From Melastoma dodecandrum (Eukaryota; Streptophyta; Magnoliopsida; Myrtales; Melastomataceae), in assembly GCA_029817715.1 (NCBI GenBank), contig JARUPY010000164.1:2422001-2486000 (forward strand): DNA of 64,000 nt, given 5' to 3'. A model generated the notes under the pieces. The model searched no databases. It was not told the DNA's origin and was given only the letters and a program-made list of their open reading frames with translations. Position 1 is the stretch's first letter, and each line of letters begins with the position of its first letter. Below, piece by piece: positions 10,082-22,420 of the stretch. A program made the position numbers and the translations under genes.

Positions 10082-12134
10082 TGTTGAATAGGTTTTGATG
10101 ATGAGCCTTGACCTTCTATGTAACAGAAATCAAACATCTACTCTACAGAACCTACTCACGTTTAGAACTTTCTGTAAGAAATATTTTGTGATTAAATGAT
10201 TGTTTAATGATTAATTAGTCACGAAATAATAAGGATTTGATCAAGAAATTAATATGATCAAATTAAACAGATTACGTTTCCAAATAAGCCCAATAAGGAT
10301 TATATTCTTCATAGAAGGAAATATAATCTTCTATTTATGGTAAGGTTCTGCAAGGTTGTCTACAACCTTCTGTGGTTTCATACGACCACCAAAGGACCGT
10401 TATTTGGGATGCCAATCATTACCATCTGTCTAGATACATTCATTTAAGTGTCTTGAACAGAATGATATCGGTTTTAGTCAATATGGAAGTTAATCTTTGA
10501 TTATTTCCATGTACAGAAGGTTGCTGACCAGATTCAGCCGTAACCTTCTGTAACACAGTATTCATAGGAACTCTATCATATCTTAATCCTATTTGATATG
10601 ATTTGATAACCTAAACGAATATATGCATGGGAGTGATGATTTTGTATATAAAATATTATATTATTATCGGATTGCTCGGTTTCCTTATTTTGCAGAAGGC
10701 TGATCGTGCAATTACCTTCTACGTTTTTCACTAAGACTTTCTTGTATAAATAAGACCATTTAGTCATGCTTCTGAAAAGACTTGTGTATCAGTCATGGCG
10801 TAAAATCCAGAGAGCGTGTGCTGAGAGCTTGTATGCTTTCGTTTCGTTTGAGTTAGTCACACAAGAGGAGCGTTAGCTGTAGAAGGCTGCATAGTTGGTG
10901 AAGCCTTTTGGGAAGGTAACTCGGGGGCCATGAGGGACTCGGTTTGAAGCTGCCAGACACGTTGGTGGAGGTGTGCGGCAGGTAGCTGGCGTGGCCAACG
11001 TATAGTGGGCCGGAGAGGAGGGCAGAATCCTGAGAGCACAAAAGGTGAGGGACTCACCAGCATCTGTGGTGTAACGTTCTATGTGTAGGAACATAAGACA
11101 GAGGCTGTTGTCTGCTTGTGTGAGGTTTGTCGCGTGCTTGTGCAGGGTTTGTTGCGTGCTTGCGTAGGGTTTGCTACGTGCTTGCGTGGCGTTCGCCACA
11201 TAGTCGCTATCTCGAGGAGATCGTGCAGGTTGTGTGGAGCCGCCGGAGGGAAAATCCATCCTTGGACAGAGGACAATGTCTGCTTGCGTAGGGTTCGCTA
11301 CGTGCTCGTGTGAAGTATGCCATGAAGTCGTTGTCCTTGAGGGGATTGCGCATTGGTTACCTTGTTAGTCACATTAACGTGTGCATCTAGTCACTATAGT
11401 ACAGAAACTTACGGTCTGTGCTTTGAAAATCAGTCACATTTGGTACAGAACCTTACGGTATGTACAGTAGAGGGTTGACATCTTTGGTACAGAACCTTAC
11501 GGTATGTACAGTAGAGGGTTGACATCTTTGGTACAGAACCTTACGGTCTGTGCTCTGAAAAACAATCACCTTTGGTACAGAACCTTACGGTTTGTGCAGT
11601 AGAGGGTTGACATCTTTGGTACAGAACCTTACGGTCAGTGCTGAGAAACCAAATCATCTCTGGTACAAAAACTTTTGGTCTGTGCTATAGAGGGTGCACA
11701 TTTGGTATAGAATCTTTTAATTTGTGCTATAGAAGGTTGACAGAATCTTTTGGTCTGTGCTGTGCAACTTAGTTACTCTAATGCAGAACCTTCTGGTCTG
11801 TGCTTTTCCACTTAGTCTTCTGTGGTGCAGAACCTTCTGGTCTGTGCTATAAAAGGTTTATTGTTGATCACCTTCTGTAATTGCTACGAAGTTAAGTATG
11901 AGTGAATATCATCCAAAGTATGGGTGAAGAGTGGATGTAAGCAAGTTGCTGAACCACTATAAAAGTCTTACGTGCATCAATAAATCGCAATCACATTTGT
12001 ACGTTCTGTCTTACAGAAACCTGTTTCCAAGGTTCTGTTTTACAGAAGCTTTCTTCCGCTGCTGGGTTTGTCGAAAAGGAGTTAAAAATCCTTAATTGGA
12101 CTTTAATACTAATTCACCCCCTCTTAGTATAACA
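10082..12134 (+). mobile_element. Solo Copia LTR (Sirevirus-like) with perfect TSD
   Basis: Complete 2053-bp LTR from TGTTGAATAGG to ..TTAGTATAACA, flanked by identical CATAT at 10077-10081 and 12135-12139. No internal domain remains, so it formed by LTR-LTR recombination. It is the most complete copy of the family in the window and is longer than the LTR at 27624-29569 (1946 bp), largely through extra U3 repeat units and a 'gcgtgcttg' short-repeat block at 11120-11200. Confidence 0.92.
11380..11860 (+). repeat. Expanded U3 tandem array and TATA box in solo LTR
   Basis: About ten imperfect units built on 'ggtacagaaccttacggtctgtgc..'. Most cores here are GAACCTTA; perfect GAACCTTC occurs at 11786 and 11830. 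A TATA box (TATAAAA, 11848-11854) starts 11 bp after the last core. One 60-bp unit ('gtatgtacagtagagggttgacatcttt') is repeated almost exactly around 11455-11575. Confidence 0.75.
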
Positions 12135-12139
12135 CATAT

Positions 12140-14811
12140 TTTCCTAATAATAATAATAACATCCTTCTAAAATAAATACCCTCCTCTTGAACAAAGAATT
12201 CATCGAATTGGGACATTTCACCTCGCGTCACAACTTGATATGTGCATACGGTAATACAGCGTGCTCCTAGGTTTCGAAGGTTGGCTGATTTTTCTATTAG
12301 TTTAGTTCAAGTCTCTTGATCTATAAAATATGTATTTCACTAAAGTGGACAAAATGCTAAAATAGCTCAATGGACATCGACTTTTTAAATTTTTGGGATT
12401 TGTTAATTTGCAAGATTATCTCAAACTCTGTAAGCATTTGGCTGATCATCACACTTGTCTATCGATCATGTATGCTATCATTTGTGTAGGAAACATTTTG
12501 CATAAATCACGAAAAAGGCACATATGTATGTGTGCATTTTCCTTTTAGATGCCCATATATGAATGACCTTGATGCCCTAAGTAAAGATGTCTGCTACGGT
12601 CTTGGTGAATCGATATTCAGGATGAAGTAGAGAGTAAAAGAAGAAGAAGAAGAAGAGTGATGGTAAGTGCATTACGGTTCTACCTTCTTTATGCCTTTTC
12701 TTTTTTGCTCTATTAAAACCTAAAGAAAGAAAGACGAAATTTATTTGATCAAGAATGGATGCTTACAACCTAGGAACAACGACATTAATTCAATATAGTA
12801 GTGCTACGGCGGCCGTGAAAATCTTTTCCCGACAACCACTTGCCAAACACTCCGATCACCCTCGACCACTATAACACCACTCCTCCAATCACTTTGCGCC
12901 CATTTTCCCTGCAACACAATAGCATAGACAACATAAAATCACGTGAACCATTTCAGCTCATGTCTAAAGGTATTGCACTTATCGTTGTGATTTCTCTTGA
13001 GCTTGAGTTCAGACTCGAATTTCCACAACTTCTACCTTCACTCATGGGTGGGGTTTATGTGTTTGGGTTTGACTTTAGACCATTCGTTCTCACATCTTCA
13101 CGCCTTCCCTTAGCGATCGTTTCACCTTCTTCTTTATTGTTCGTTTCTAGTTATGTATCAAGCTGCCTCCATTTAATCACACTAGAAGTGTATGCTTCAA
13201 AAATCTCTTCTTCAAGTCATATGGTACTCCCACATTATACCCTCTTCTAGTTCGTCCTTCCACTTAATCAATGCGTGTGTGGTAGATCAAGCCCCTCCCT
13301 TAACCATCTTCCTAGTCGAAATTTGTGGATAGTTTCGACTTCTGGGCATAGCCAAACTACGAACAGTAGTTCCAAAACCCTTTCCACATTCTTAATTTCT
13401 TCCTTCCCTCCTTAAGTTTAGATATATGGAATATATAGTGAATAGTTGATTTCGTTGGCATCTCCGATTTATAATCTATCCTCTTAATCTAATGAAAACC
13501 TTTTTTAGCACCATAATAAAGGGGAGCAAGCTTATGATTACATCTCCTTGATGCACTTACCTATCTCTAAGGTTGTAGTTTCAGGTAAACAAACTCTTAT
13601 GATAAATTCCCTCTCAAATCGATGCTTGTTGTCCAATTGACGAGTCATGTGTTGTGTATGATCCAACTAGAACCACGTCAACTCCAACATATCCTCCTTG
13701 CTCCATAGTTACAGCTACAACATGGTCATGAATTACGTAAGTAATATCAGCTTGCGGGGGTATCTAACATATGGAGTCATTTGCATGGTATCCTGGGGTA
13801 ACCGATGTTTTACAACTATTCGGCCATCAACAACCATTTGAAGCAATCCAAAGTTTGTTCTCTTATCACACATCATAAGTAAGTTTTCAAGTAGTTTTTA
13901 ACTACCGTTGGGAAATAATCACAAAGAGGCTTGTGCTAAATGCATATAAAGAGTTGAGACCCTTCACCTAATTGCTAGCTTTTAGGTGATGGTAATCCCT
14001 ACCATAAATTCCAACAACTATCTATGTTTATGCATCCTTTTGAGAATAATTAGCACTTGAGAGATGTGATCTACACCATAATTAATGTCAAAAGATGCTC
14101 AAGAATAGGAATCTAGGTCACTATGGCAGGTGTGCTATGCAACTTATAAGCATTGTCTAGCTAACGTTGTATAAGAGTACATTAGCCCAATTGTCGACAC
14201 CCGAAATTTTCTTAACATATGAGGATAAATCTCAAAATGGTAAAATCGATTTGGATTGAGAATACCTATAAATGAAACTACGTTATTTAGGATTCTTTTA
14301 TTGACGATTTATTTGTAAGAGTGTTTACTTATCTCTTTAAGGTAATCATTAATATATAAAGTTCTGCAAATTGACTTGGGACAAACAACGGTCAATTTAT
14401 TTTGTCTCTTGCATTTGTTCACGTCCAGATTCATTACGAATAATGATAAAGGACGAACCATCTGGATATATACTCATCCCACATGTGTCTCTATGCAGAA
14501 GGCGTGCCAACAACTTATATACATTAATATCCATAATTTTTATGTACATAAGTTTGATAAAGAATATTTGTCAGAATAATCTATTGGCCCTATCTCTAAG
14601 AATCACAAACACAATCACAACCATAAGGCATGATTGATTCTTAATTGATGTGGTGCATATCTCACAATGACGAAACACATTTTAGCTCACAATTTGTCAC
14701 CATTGGGTAACTGTTTATGGAGAAGCCTCTGAGCTATTTGCATTACCTTTTGTAGGAGTATCTTCATACATCCTGACATGTTTCTTAAGTTGTCATTATA
14801 AGTGTCTGTTT
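12140..14811. other. Unassigned intergenic DNA
   Basis: No recognisable gene. Open frames near 12840-13250 and 14371-14637 have no domain features and non-coding base composition. An (AGA)n tract lies at 12638-12657. 'tgtcgacacccgaaatttt' at 14192 resembles the start of some plant gypsy LTRs, but I could not pair it with an end. Confidence 0.35.
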
Positions 14812-15089
14812 AGTGATACTCATCCCTATAGATGGTGAAAATGGACATAGATATTGTCGAACCACTATAAAATTTTGTATCTCATTTAATTTTTGCACAA
14901 ACCGGTTTTCTAATTTATCATCCAGTAGAAAACATTAACAAAAGGAAAATGATCATACATTGCAATTCATCTGGGCAGATCATGCTTTCACTTATCAGAC
15001 ATTGTTTAAGGCAACCCGTTCTATTAGTTGTAAAATTTCAAAATGGCTCATAACATTAATTCATGTCCCCTCTTAATGTCATTGTTACA
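14812..15089 (+). repeat. Ancient Copia LTR remnant (3' end)
   Basis: Shares the ordered landmarks of the 3' end of the large Copia LTR: 'gtcgaaccactataaaa..ttgt', an intervening block, then 'ttcatgtcccctcttaatgt..ttaca', compared with 'ttcaccccctcttagtgtaaca'. Much more diverged than the other copies; the 5' part is not recognisable. Confidence 0.45.
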
Positions 15090-16509
15090 CCAACAATACT
15101 AATAAGATATAAGTTCATATAAGTATAATATATTTATAGATAGTTCAATTATTATTGTTTTAAGATCAATTAGTTGTTGGAATTTTAAAAATATTTTTAT
15201 CATTGTATAATACTTTTTTATTCAACAGAATAGGTATTCCATTCCATGGAATACTAATTCCATAGAAACATTATTCACGTGTTTTGTTTAGAGGGCTTGT
15301 TAATATTTTGGATGGCCAACTTGTTGCTTATATATGTAGCCTTACCTATTCGTTGTGAGCATAGATATCCCAAATTTATTTCAGGAAATGAGGCTTTACC
15401 CACTAGTTAATGCATCAGACAAAAGAGAGCTTCCTCAAGGTTATCTAGATTGACGATACACCTCGGACGAAGCAAAAGACAAACTCATTTTTCCAAGACA
15501 AAGAAAAAACACAATCTCCCCCCAATCCAAGGACACACTAGAACCCCTTGGTTTTCCACTCATCCCTGTCCCTTATTCCTCCGAACTCCTTCCTCTTGGG
15601 GACTCCATCTAATTCTACTTTCTCCTCTTCTCCTTCTCTCCTTCTTCTTGGGACGTCGACTCCAACAACGACCTTCAAGTTCCCTACCTCATTTGAACTA
15701 AACATCCACAAAGTCTTCAAGCTAAGCCTAGTCGAAGTCAGAAAACTTTAAACCTCCAACGTTGGTCCAAACCCACCCATTTCTAGATGTGATGAAGCTA
15801 CCCCAAAGCTCACCAACCTAAGATGCGCCGCAACAGCAAGGAAGGTCTTCCAAAAGCACGACTAAAGCCCTCCAAGCCTTCACACGCTCCAACACTAGAT
15901 CCCAAACATCCACCTGAAGTTGCAACCTCCTTCTCAATCTTCACCACCCCTAGTTACTAGTCTTCAATAAGGCTAGGTGTAGACCTTCACGAGGCGATGC
16001 ATTAGCGTCGAGGGAAGCCGTCATGAACTCTGATGTATTTCCTCTATTTGCGGAGGTCGGATAGGAATAGAGCTAGAGCTCCCCAGTATCCACAACGGAT
16101 TAGTCCCACCCTAACTCCAACCGACAAAGCCAATCGCGACACCCCCATATCTGACATGCCTCTTGACATCCTCAACCCACTATGGCGTCCCATCGCCTCT
16201 CTATCACCAACCATGAACTAGAATTCATTAATATGCATGTCAAATCACTTCTCTGTCCCCGCATTAATATTGGAAGCCCTAGATCCCAAAACTCTTTGTC
16301 AGAGCCAAGCTCCCTAAATATCTCCCTCCACTTCCTCTTGAGGACGCTCCAAAGAACACCAGATATGAGTCCTCGACCTCAAATCCATGCTCCTCTCACC
16401 CATAGGCATGCTTTTCGACACTCCTCACCTTAGCGAACATCTTGCCCTCAATCAGTGCTCTAGGTTCAATCCTTTCATGGACGTCGTACAACCTCCACCT
16501 TCTCCCGAT
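15090..16509. other. Intergenic DNA, C-rich, no gene recognised
   Basis: From about 15440 the plus strand becomes C-rich and pyrimidine-rich with short open frames (for example 15450-15701 and 16033-16433). I recognise no protein family in them. It may be an old repeat or a decayed gene. Confidence 0.3.
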
Positions 16510-17269
16510 TGATGCGAGATCGAACGGACAAAGTTATGAAGTTGCAGTCAAAGTAGTCTAGGTAGTCGGACATTAAACTTGCACCCTGCTGGTGAGGCCA
16601 ACTCAAGTAAGCCAGGGACCAATCAATCCTGAAGGCCAATTAAAGAAGACTTCATCGAGTAAAGAACCAGTCGATGCAGATTCTGGACTAGAAGTTAGAT
16701 GGTCCAGTCGACCAAGGGAATATCACTTCTGGTTGCCAACTACTAAATAAAAGTCAGACCGTCTCTTACCTCTATTGTCCCATTAATGACAACGCGTGGA
16801 TCAAGAAGCTGCTTGTGACCACATTTATTTAAGACTCATTTATTTCTTATCTTTTCTCTTCCGGCAATATAGCGCCTATATGAGAATCATTTGTAAACAC
16901 TGAGAATGCTAGGTTATCTTGAATTTAAAACAAACCCATCAAATACAATTTTGAGTATTTCCTTTCCCTTATCATTTGGTTGATTCCAAGTATCGAAATT
17001 TATCCAAACGTTCCCTTCACTAGTGGTGCTTGATTGTATCTGGTTGTAGTGTGTTCAACCTTGTTCCGTTTACGGGGGTGCATTAGTTGTATCCATAACG
17101 TTCCGAGTAAAGCTCGTGCATCTTTTGGTGCTGGTTTGACATGTATCCGAGGTTGTTGTGTTGTTATCCTTATTTTTGTGTTCATTCTAGTTTGTGATTT
17201 CCTCAATTTTTTGTTCTCCACCAAGGTTTCAATATTCTCTAGAATACACCGAACCCATTTCTCACCCCA
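16510..17269 (+). repeat. 5' LTR of the Ty3/gypsy element
   Basis: Begins TGATGCGAGATCGAAC and aligns along its length with 30543-31296: 'cttgcaccctgctgg', 'cgtggatcaagaagctg', 'tagcgcctatat', 'cgaaatttatccaaacgttcccttca' and 'ttagttgtatccataacgtt' occur in the same order in both. The degraded initiator-Met-type primer site 'ttggtatagaagtgcaagg' follows at about 17279. Confidence 0.85.
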
Positions 17270-17278
17270 TCCCGCGTG

Positions 17279-18147
17279 AATTGGTATAGAAGTGCAAGGT
17301 TCAGATGACGAATAGATGTTGACAAGGAATGACATTGGAATAAAATCATGTAGCTCGCCTTAATCATAATGTGGAAGAAGTGCTGCAACAGGTGCGACAG
17401 CTCCTCGAAGAAAGAAGAAACCTTCAACAAACATATCCTCGACCAGTCAAAGAAGAGAAACAAAATCCCTTAGTTGATAACCTTAGTGATTGAGAGTATT
17501 CGAGGAGGAGTCAAAGGGATCAAAACATGTTCATTCAATCAACATTCAATTGGGCATCCCATAGATTGAAAGAAAACTAGATCTTGAAGAGTTTCTCAAT
17601 TTGCTTCAGTCAATTGAGTGGATGTTGACCTACGAGGAAATCTTAGAGGATCGGCAATTAAAGATAGTTCTGCTCAAACTTCGAAAGTACACTAGTCCGT
17701 GGTGAGAAAATCTTAATCAACAACATTGAAGAGAAGAAAAAGAGAACACCGTTCGCGAGAAAAGATGAAGAGAGAAATGAGGAAATGCTTCCATACCGAG
17801 GGTTATCGACAAGATTTGTTCCTCAAGCTGAACTCGTTGCAATAATCTTGGAATGTAATGGAATACATTCAAGAATACGAGAAGCTGATGTTATTGAGTG
17901 ACTTGACCGAGTCACCCAAGCAGACCATTACCAAGTCCATGAAAGGATTGAAGCTTCATTCTGCAGATGGAGTCGAGCTTCAACCCTATTGAGTTTCACG
18001 GACGTGTGCAACCTTGTCCACAAGGTTGAGAAGCAGTAGACATGGAGAACTATGTGCCCAACTCCTTCGCCCTCGAAACCCCTTCAAAGTCCAAGTAGAT
18101 AATTGACCCCAATGAATAACAGTGGTGTAAAGAAGTTTTTTAAATGT
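17279..18147 (+). pseudogene. Gypsy gag remnant, N-terminal part
   Basis: Starts with the degraded primer-binding site. Around 17860-18010 a gag-like stretch is readable in one frame: a motif like EYIQEYEKLM, then LTESPKQTITKSMKGLKLHSADGVE, typical of the capsid region of plant gypsy elements. Many stop codons and frame breaks elsewhere. It is cut inside the zinc-knuckle codons by the solo LTR. Confidence 0.6.
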
Positions 18148-20377
18148 TGTACGCGCGCCTTCCGGCCTAGCACGCATGTGGCAGTTCGAACGACCCGAGG
18201 ATCCAAGCCCACTCTCCAAGGCCTAACCGGTTGACGTCACGACTCGGCGTCGGACGCTGCGGAAGGGAATTGGGTGAACCCTCCCTAGTTTCCTAACTGG
18301 GCCTGCTCGGGCCTTCGCCGACCGTCCCTGTTTTTCTAAGAGGTGACGGGCGAAAGACAGAATATGACCCAGAAAAGGAACTTTCGGGAGAAATAGGGAG
18401 CGGCTCGTGTCGTCCGTTCGTCATCCAAAATGCCTCCGTAAAAAGGTTGTCGTTTAACCTAGGTAAACTATACGGAGTCGCCACCGACTTAGTTTTGAAA
18501 ACTGGTTTAAGTCGGAAAACCAGAGTAGGATTCGGGGATTCCTATTTACTAACTCTTACATTCTAACATACGAAAAAGGAGGTGGCGTTTGCTCCAAAAG
18601 ATTTGCTTTTGTTTAACGGGTGTTGGACCCGATCCGGGCATGACTCTGGACTCATGTCAATGTTTTAAGGGCGTTGGACCCGATTCGGGTTTTGGACCCG
18701 AACTCGTGTGTTTGGCAACAACATGCGACAATAAACCCATGGGCCTAGGGCACGCGGACAAGCACAGAAAATTATTGAAATCAAAGGGAGCGGGGAAGGG
18801 TGGTGATCGTGGGCCTATGCACTTGGGCCCACGACCCGTTACATGTGGAAATAAAAAAAAACGGGAGGCCCGCACCTCCTTCATGTACCTGAGGCCTGCC
18901 GGGATGGCATGTCATCTGCTAAGCTCGTCAGTTGGGGCCGCTTTTGTGAAGCCTCCACCGCGGTCGAACTCCACGTGTCGTCATGTCTTGAGCACCGTCG
19001 ACAGGGACTACTTCTAGGTGTGTTGAAGTTGACCAACGACGTTGATGGTCCACGGGTAACTGCAAGCCCAATAATAAAACAATCAAAGAGCTCAAAACAA
19101 CTCAATGATGCAATGTTAGGGGAAAATGTCGAAAAATATGCAAACGGGCTCTAAAAGTCATAAAATTATAGGAATATATTCTTAACCTGATAAAAACATG
19201 AGATATCAAATTTGGAATAAAGATATTAAGCCCAACATAGCAGAAAATTTCATGAAATTGGGTCAGACCCGACGCGTGATCTGATTGCAGACAACTTAAA
19301 GAAAAATATATAACTTCTCATCCAGAAATTGAAATGAAGCAAAACTAGTGTTAAAAGATGCTTAATCTAAGGGAGATCATGTTCGTAAAATTTTACAGGA
19401 AATAGATTCACATAAAACAAATGCAATCGGTTTTACCGAAACAAAACTGTTGAAAACGTTCAGATCACATGTCGAAATCGTTTTAAGCATATTTTACTTA
19501 GAAGACGTCAAAATTCAGTAAAATAAAATTATTTGTCTTTCCAGTCATGTGACAAATAACATATTAAAATTTCAAAATTTTTGAACATGTACAAATTTTA
19601 AAACAAAATAATTTATGATACATGGTACTGAAAACATGACAGAAATGTGATTAATATTCAGAAAATCATAACTTGAAATCTAAAACTAATAAATTCGTGC
19701 ATAATATATCAAAATAAAGATCATTAAACGTGATTTTATAAAAATAATTTTTATTATTAAAGTATAGTCTGAATAGTAAAAACAGATAAGATCAAGCACA
19801 TGTGTTTTTTATAATTCGTTATTCCAGCATACGGAACCCAAGTATAATTAGTCAAAAGTAAGGGAAAACTCAACCAAATTGGCTAAAATTTAATCACAAT
19901 CGTGTTAATAGGATAAAGGACCAATACAACTAGATTTTGTCTGATTTCAGAGATCCTCTGATGGGGAATCTCTGATTTTTTTCGTCAGGGATAAGCATAT
20001 ATTTTTTTTGGAAGGAGATCATGGAGATAGCGTGTGGAAGAGAGAAATTAGAGGAAAATAAATCTCTCCATAAAATCTCGGTTTGATTGGAGAAGAGATT
20101 ATTTTTCCTTTTTTAGAAATAAACTAAATCAGGAGAGGAAAAGAAATATCCCATGAAATCTGGATTGATTGGAGGATTACGGAAAGGTGAAAATCGTTGA
20201 AGAAGATAAGGTTAAAAAATTAAAATAAATAGAGTAAAAATAAAATGGCGGTGGGCTTGAATTGCGCTTTGGCCATTTTGTTTCAAAAACGAAAGTTGGG
20301 CTTCATATTATTTTAGACTGGGTTTATGTAATGGACTAAAAAAACAAGTGGCCCACAGTATAATTTGAGGTATTACA
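18148..20377 (+). mobile_element. 2.2-kb solo LTR inserted in gypsy gag
   Basis: Begins TGTACGCG and ends ..GGTATTACA (TGTA/TACA inverted ends). Flanking 5-mers are AATGT (18143-18147) and AATGC (20378-20382), a four-of-five target duplication. Removing it re-joins a gypsy zinc-knuckle reading (..FKC + QRIGHMK..), which supports the boundaries. No coding domain inside, so I read it as a solo LTR; very long LTRs of this kind are known from Ogre/Tat-type gypsy elements. Strand is not certain. A related minus-oriented fragment lies at 48700-49110. Confidence 0.7.
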
Positions 20378-22420
20378 AATGCCAAAGAATTGGGCACATG
20401 AAAGTGGTGTGAAAGGTGTCCCAATCAATGAATGATCACAATCCTAGAGCATTCAAACGAAGAGCAGTGAATGATCGACAAGAAGAACCTTTATGGAATG
20501 TCAAAGATGAGTATGTAGAGGAGCCCAATGAAGGAGAATTATTAGTGATTCAAAAGGCCTTTAATGTGAATGGCGTAGCGGAGGTAGTTGACCAACAAGA
20601 AAAATCTTCTAAACCCGTTGTAAAATCCAAGGGAAGGTGTGTTAAGCGATCATCGATAGTGAGAGTTGCACTGTTGTAAATTCTACAACAATGGTTGAGA
20701 AACTAAAGATGTCGACCAGACGACACCTCGACCTTACAAGCTTCAATGGTTGTGTAAGGAGAGACCTTAGGTGAGTAAAAAAGTGCTCGTGTTGATGAGC
20801 ACTGGTCAGATCTACAAGGTAATAATGATTTCTGACGTGGTACCTATGGATGCTTTCCACCTACTTTTGATAAGAGTGTGGCCGTTTGATTGACGAGCAA
20901 TTCATGATGGGTTTAAAAGTACCTCTTCCATCACTATCGATCGGAACAAGATCACCGTTCTTCTTCTTATCACCATAGAATCAATTAAATATGCACCAGC
21001 ATCAACTACGTCTCAATCAGAAGAACAAAAAATCGGCTCGAAGTTCCTGGAATTGACCCAATCGAGATAGAGAGACATGTATGTCTTCATGCTTATGATG
21101 TTTGAGGAAGGAGCAAACCAACATCGACTATACCTCCCAAAGTTCAACGGCTTCTTCAGGAGTTCGAAGATGTGTTTCGAAGGAGATTCCAAGAGGATTC
21201 CCTCCCTTGGGGGACATATAGCATCAAATTAACCTCATCCATGGAATTTCATTGCCCAATCGTCTTGATTATTTGGCTATCTGGACAAAGCCAAGGAACT
21301 TCAGCGTCAAATCGAAGAACTCATGCAAAGGGGATTTGTACTAGAATGCCTTAGTCCATTCAGTGCTGGCCATTCTAGTTTTCAAGAAGGATGACTCATG
21401 GCTGATGTGTGTCAACAGCCGAGCCAACAGTACAATCTCCACCGAGTATAGATTTCTAGTTCCACGACTTGTTAATATCCTTGATGAATTGCACGGATGA
21501 TTGTATTCTCAAAGGTGACATGTAGAGCGGTTACCATCTAATCCGAACGAGGTAGGAGATGAATGGAAAACAAAGCCCAAAACCAAGTTTGGTCTATACG
21601 AGTGGATAATCATGTCATTTGGCCTCTTGAACGCATCGAGCACCTTTATACGACCGATAAACTAGGTGTTCCACCCCTTCATCGATAAATTTGACGATTT
21701 CCTTGTGTATAGTCACAGTGAGGGCAAACACATGGAGAAACGCAAATAGTTGTCCTATATATTAATGGAGCAACGACCATTTGGGAACAACAAGAAGTGT
21801 GAGTTTATTACGCCTATTCTTATTTTCTTAGGATAGTCATCTCGAAGGACGACAATCAAGTCGATGATAACAATACCAAGGCTATTTGAGATTGGTTAAC
21901 CCCCGAGACAACTCATCAAATTCGAAGTTTCCATATGCTAGCTTCTTTTTATAGATGATTCATCTAGAACTTCAGTATCATTGTCGCTGCTATGACTGAG
22001 TGTTTGAAAGGAACAACCTTCGAGTAATTTACTACGGCTCAAACTAGCTTCAAAGCTCTTAAGGATTGATTGTGTGGAGCACTAATATTGACATTTCCTA
22101 ACTTTGAGAAGGCGTTCAATGTCGAGTATGATGCCTCTGGCATTAACATTGGAGGAGTGCTTCTATAATTTGGATGATCGATTACCTATTTCAGCGAGAC
22201 GTTCGGCTGAGCTCGACTGAACTAACACCCACAATAAGGAGTTCTACTCAATTATTATAGTGTTGGAGACGTGGAGCCATTATCTACTACACAAGGAGTT
22301 TGTCCTTTACATTGCCCATGAAGCCTTGAATCACATCAATGGATAGACGAAGTTCAATCGACAACATGCGAAGTGGGTAGAATCTCTTCAATCATTCACG
22401 TTCACGTTCATACGGCAAAG
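20378..22420 (+). pseudogene. Gypsy pol remnant: zinc knuckle, protease, RT, RNase H
   Basis: Continues the gag zinc knuckle (CQRIGHMK). After a protease-like stretch come RT landmarks: KELQRQIEELMQRGF, a degraded DYRxLN-type region, and FDDFLVYS (catalytic Asp pair retained) near 21690. RNase H landmarks follow: [16 protein letters not shown], NTHNKEFYSI and RQHAKWVESLQSF just before the Copia junction. Frames shift repeatedly and stops are frequent. Confidence 0.7.

Noticed and set aside
15450..15751. Overlapping Pro/Ser-rich frames on the plus strand
   Set aside because: Pyrimidine-rich sequence gives long chance frames; no family recognised.
18589..19017. A 142-codon frame inside the 2.2-kb solo LTR as a gene
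   Set aside because: Repetitive 'GxxPDxG' wording from LTR repeats, no domain, and the host structure is explained by a solo LTR.
20416..20679. An 87-codon frame as a separate host gene
   Set aside because: It continues directly from the gypsy zinc knuckle and precedes gypsy RT traces, so it is element sequence.
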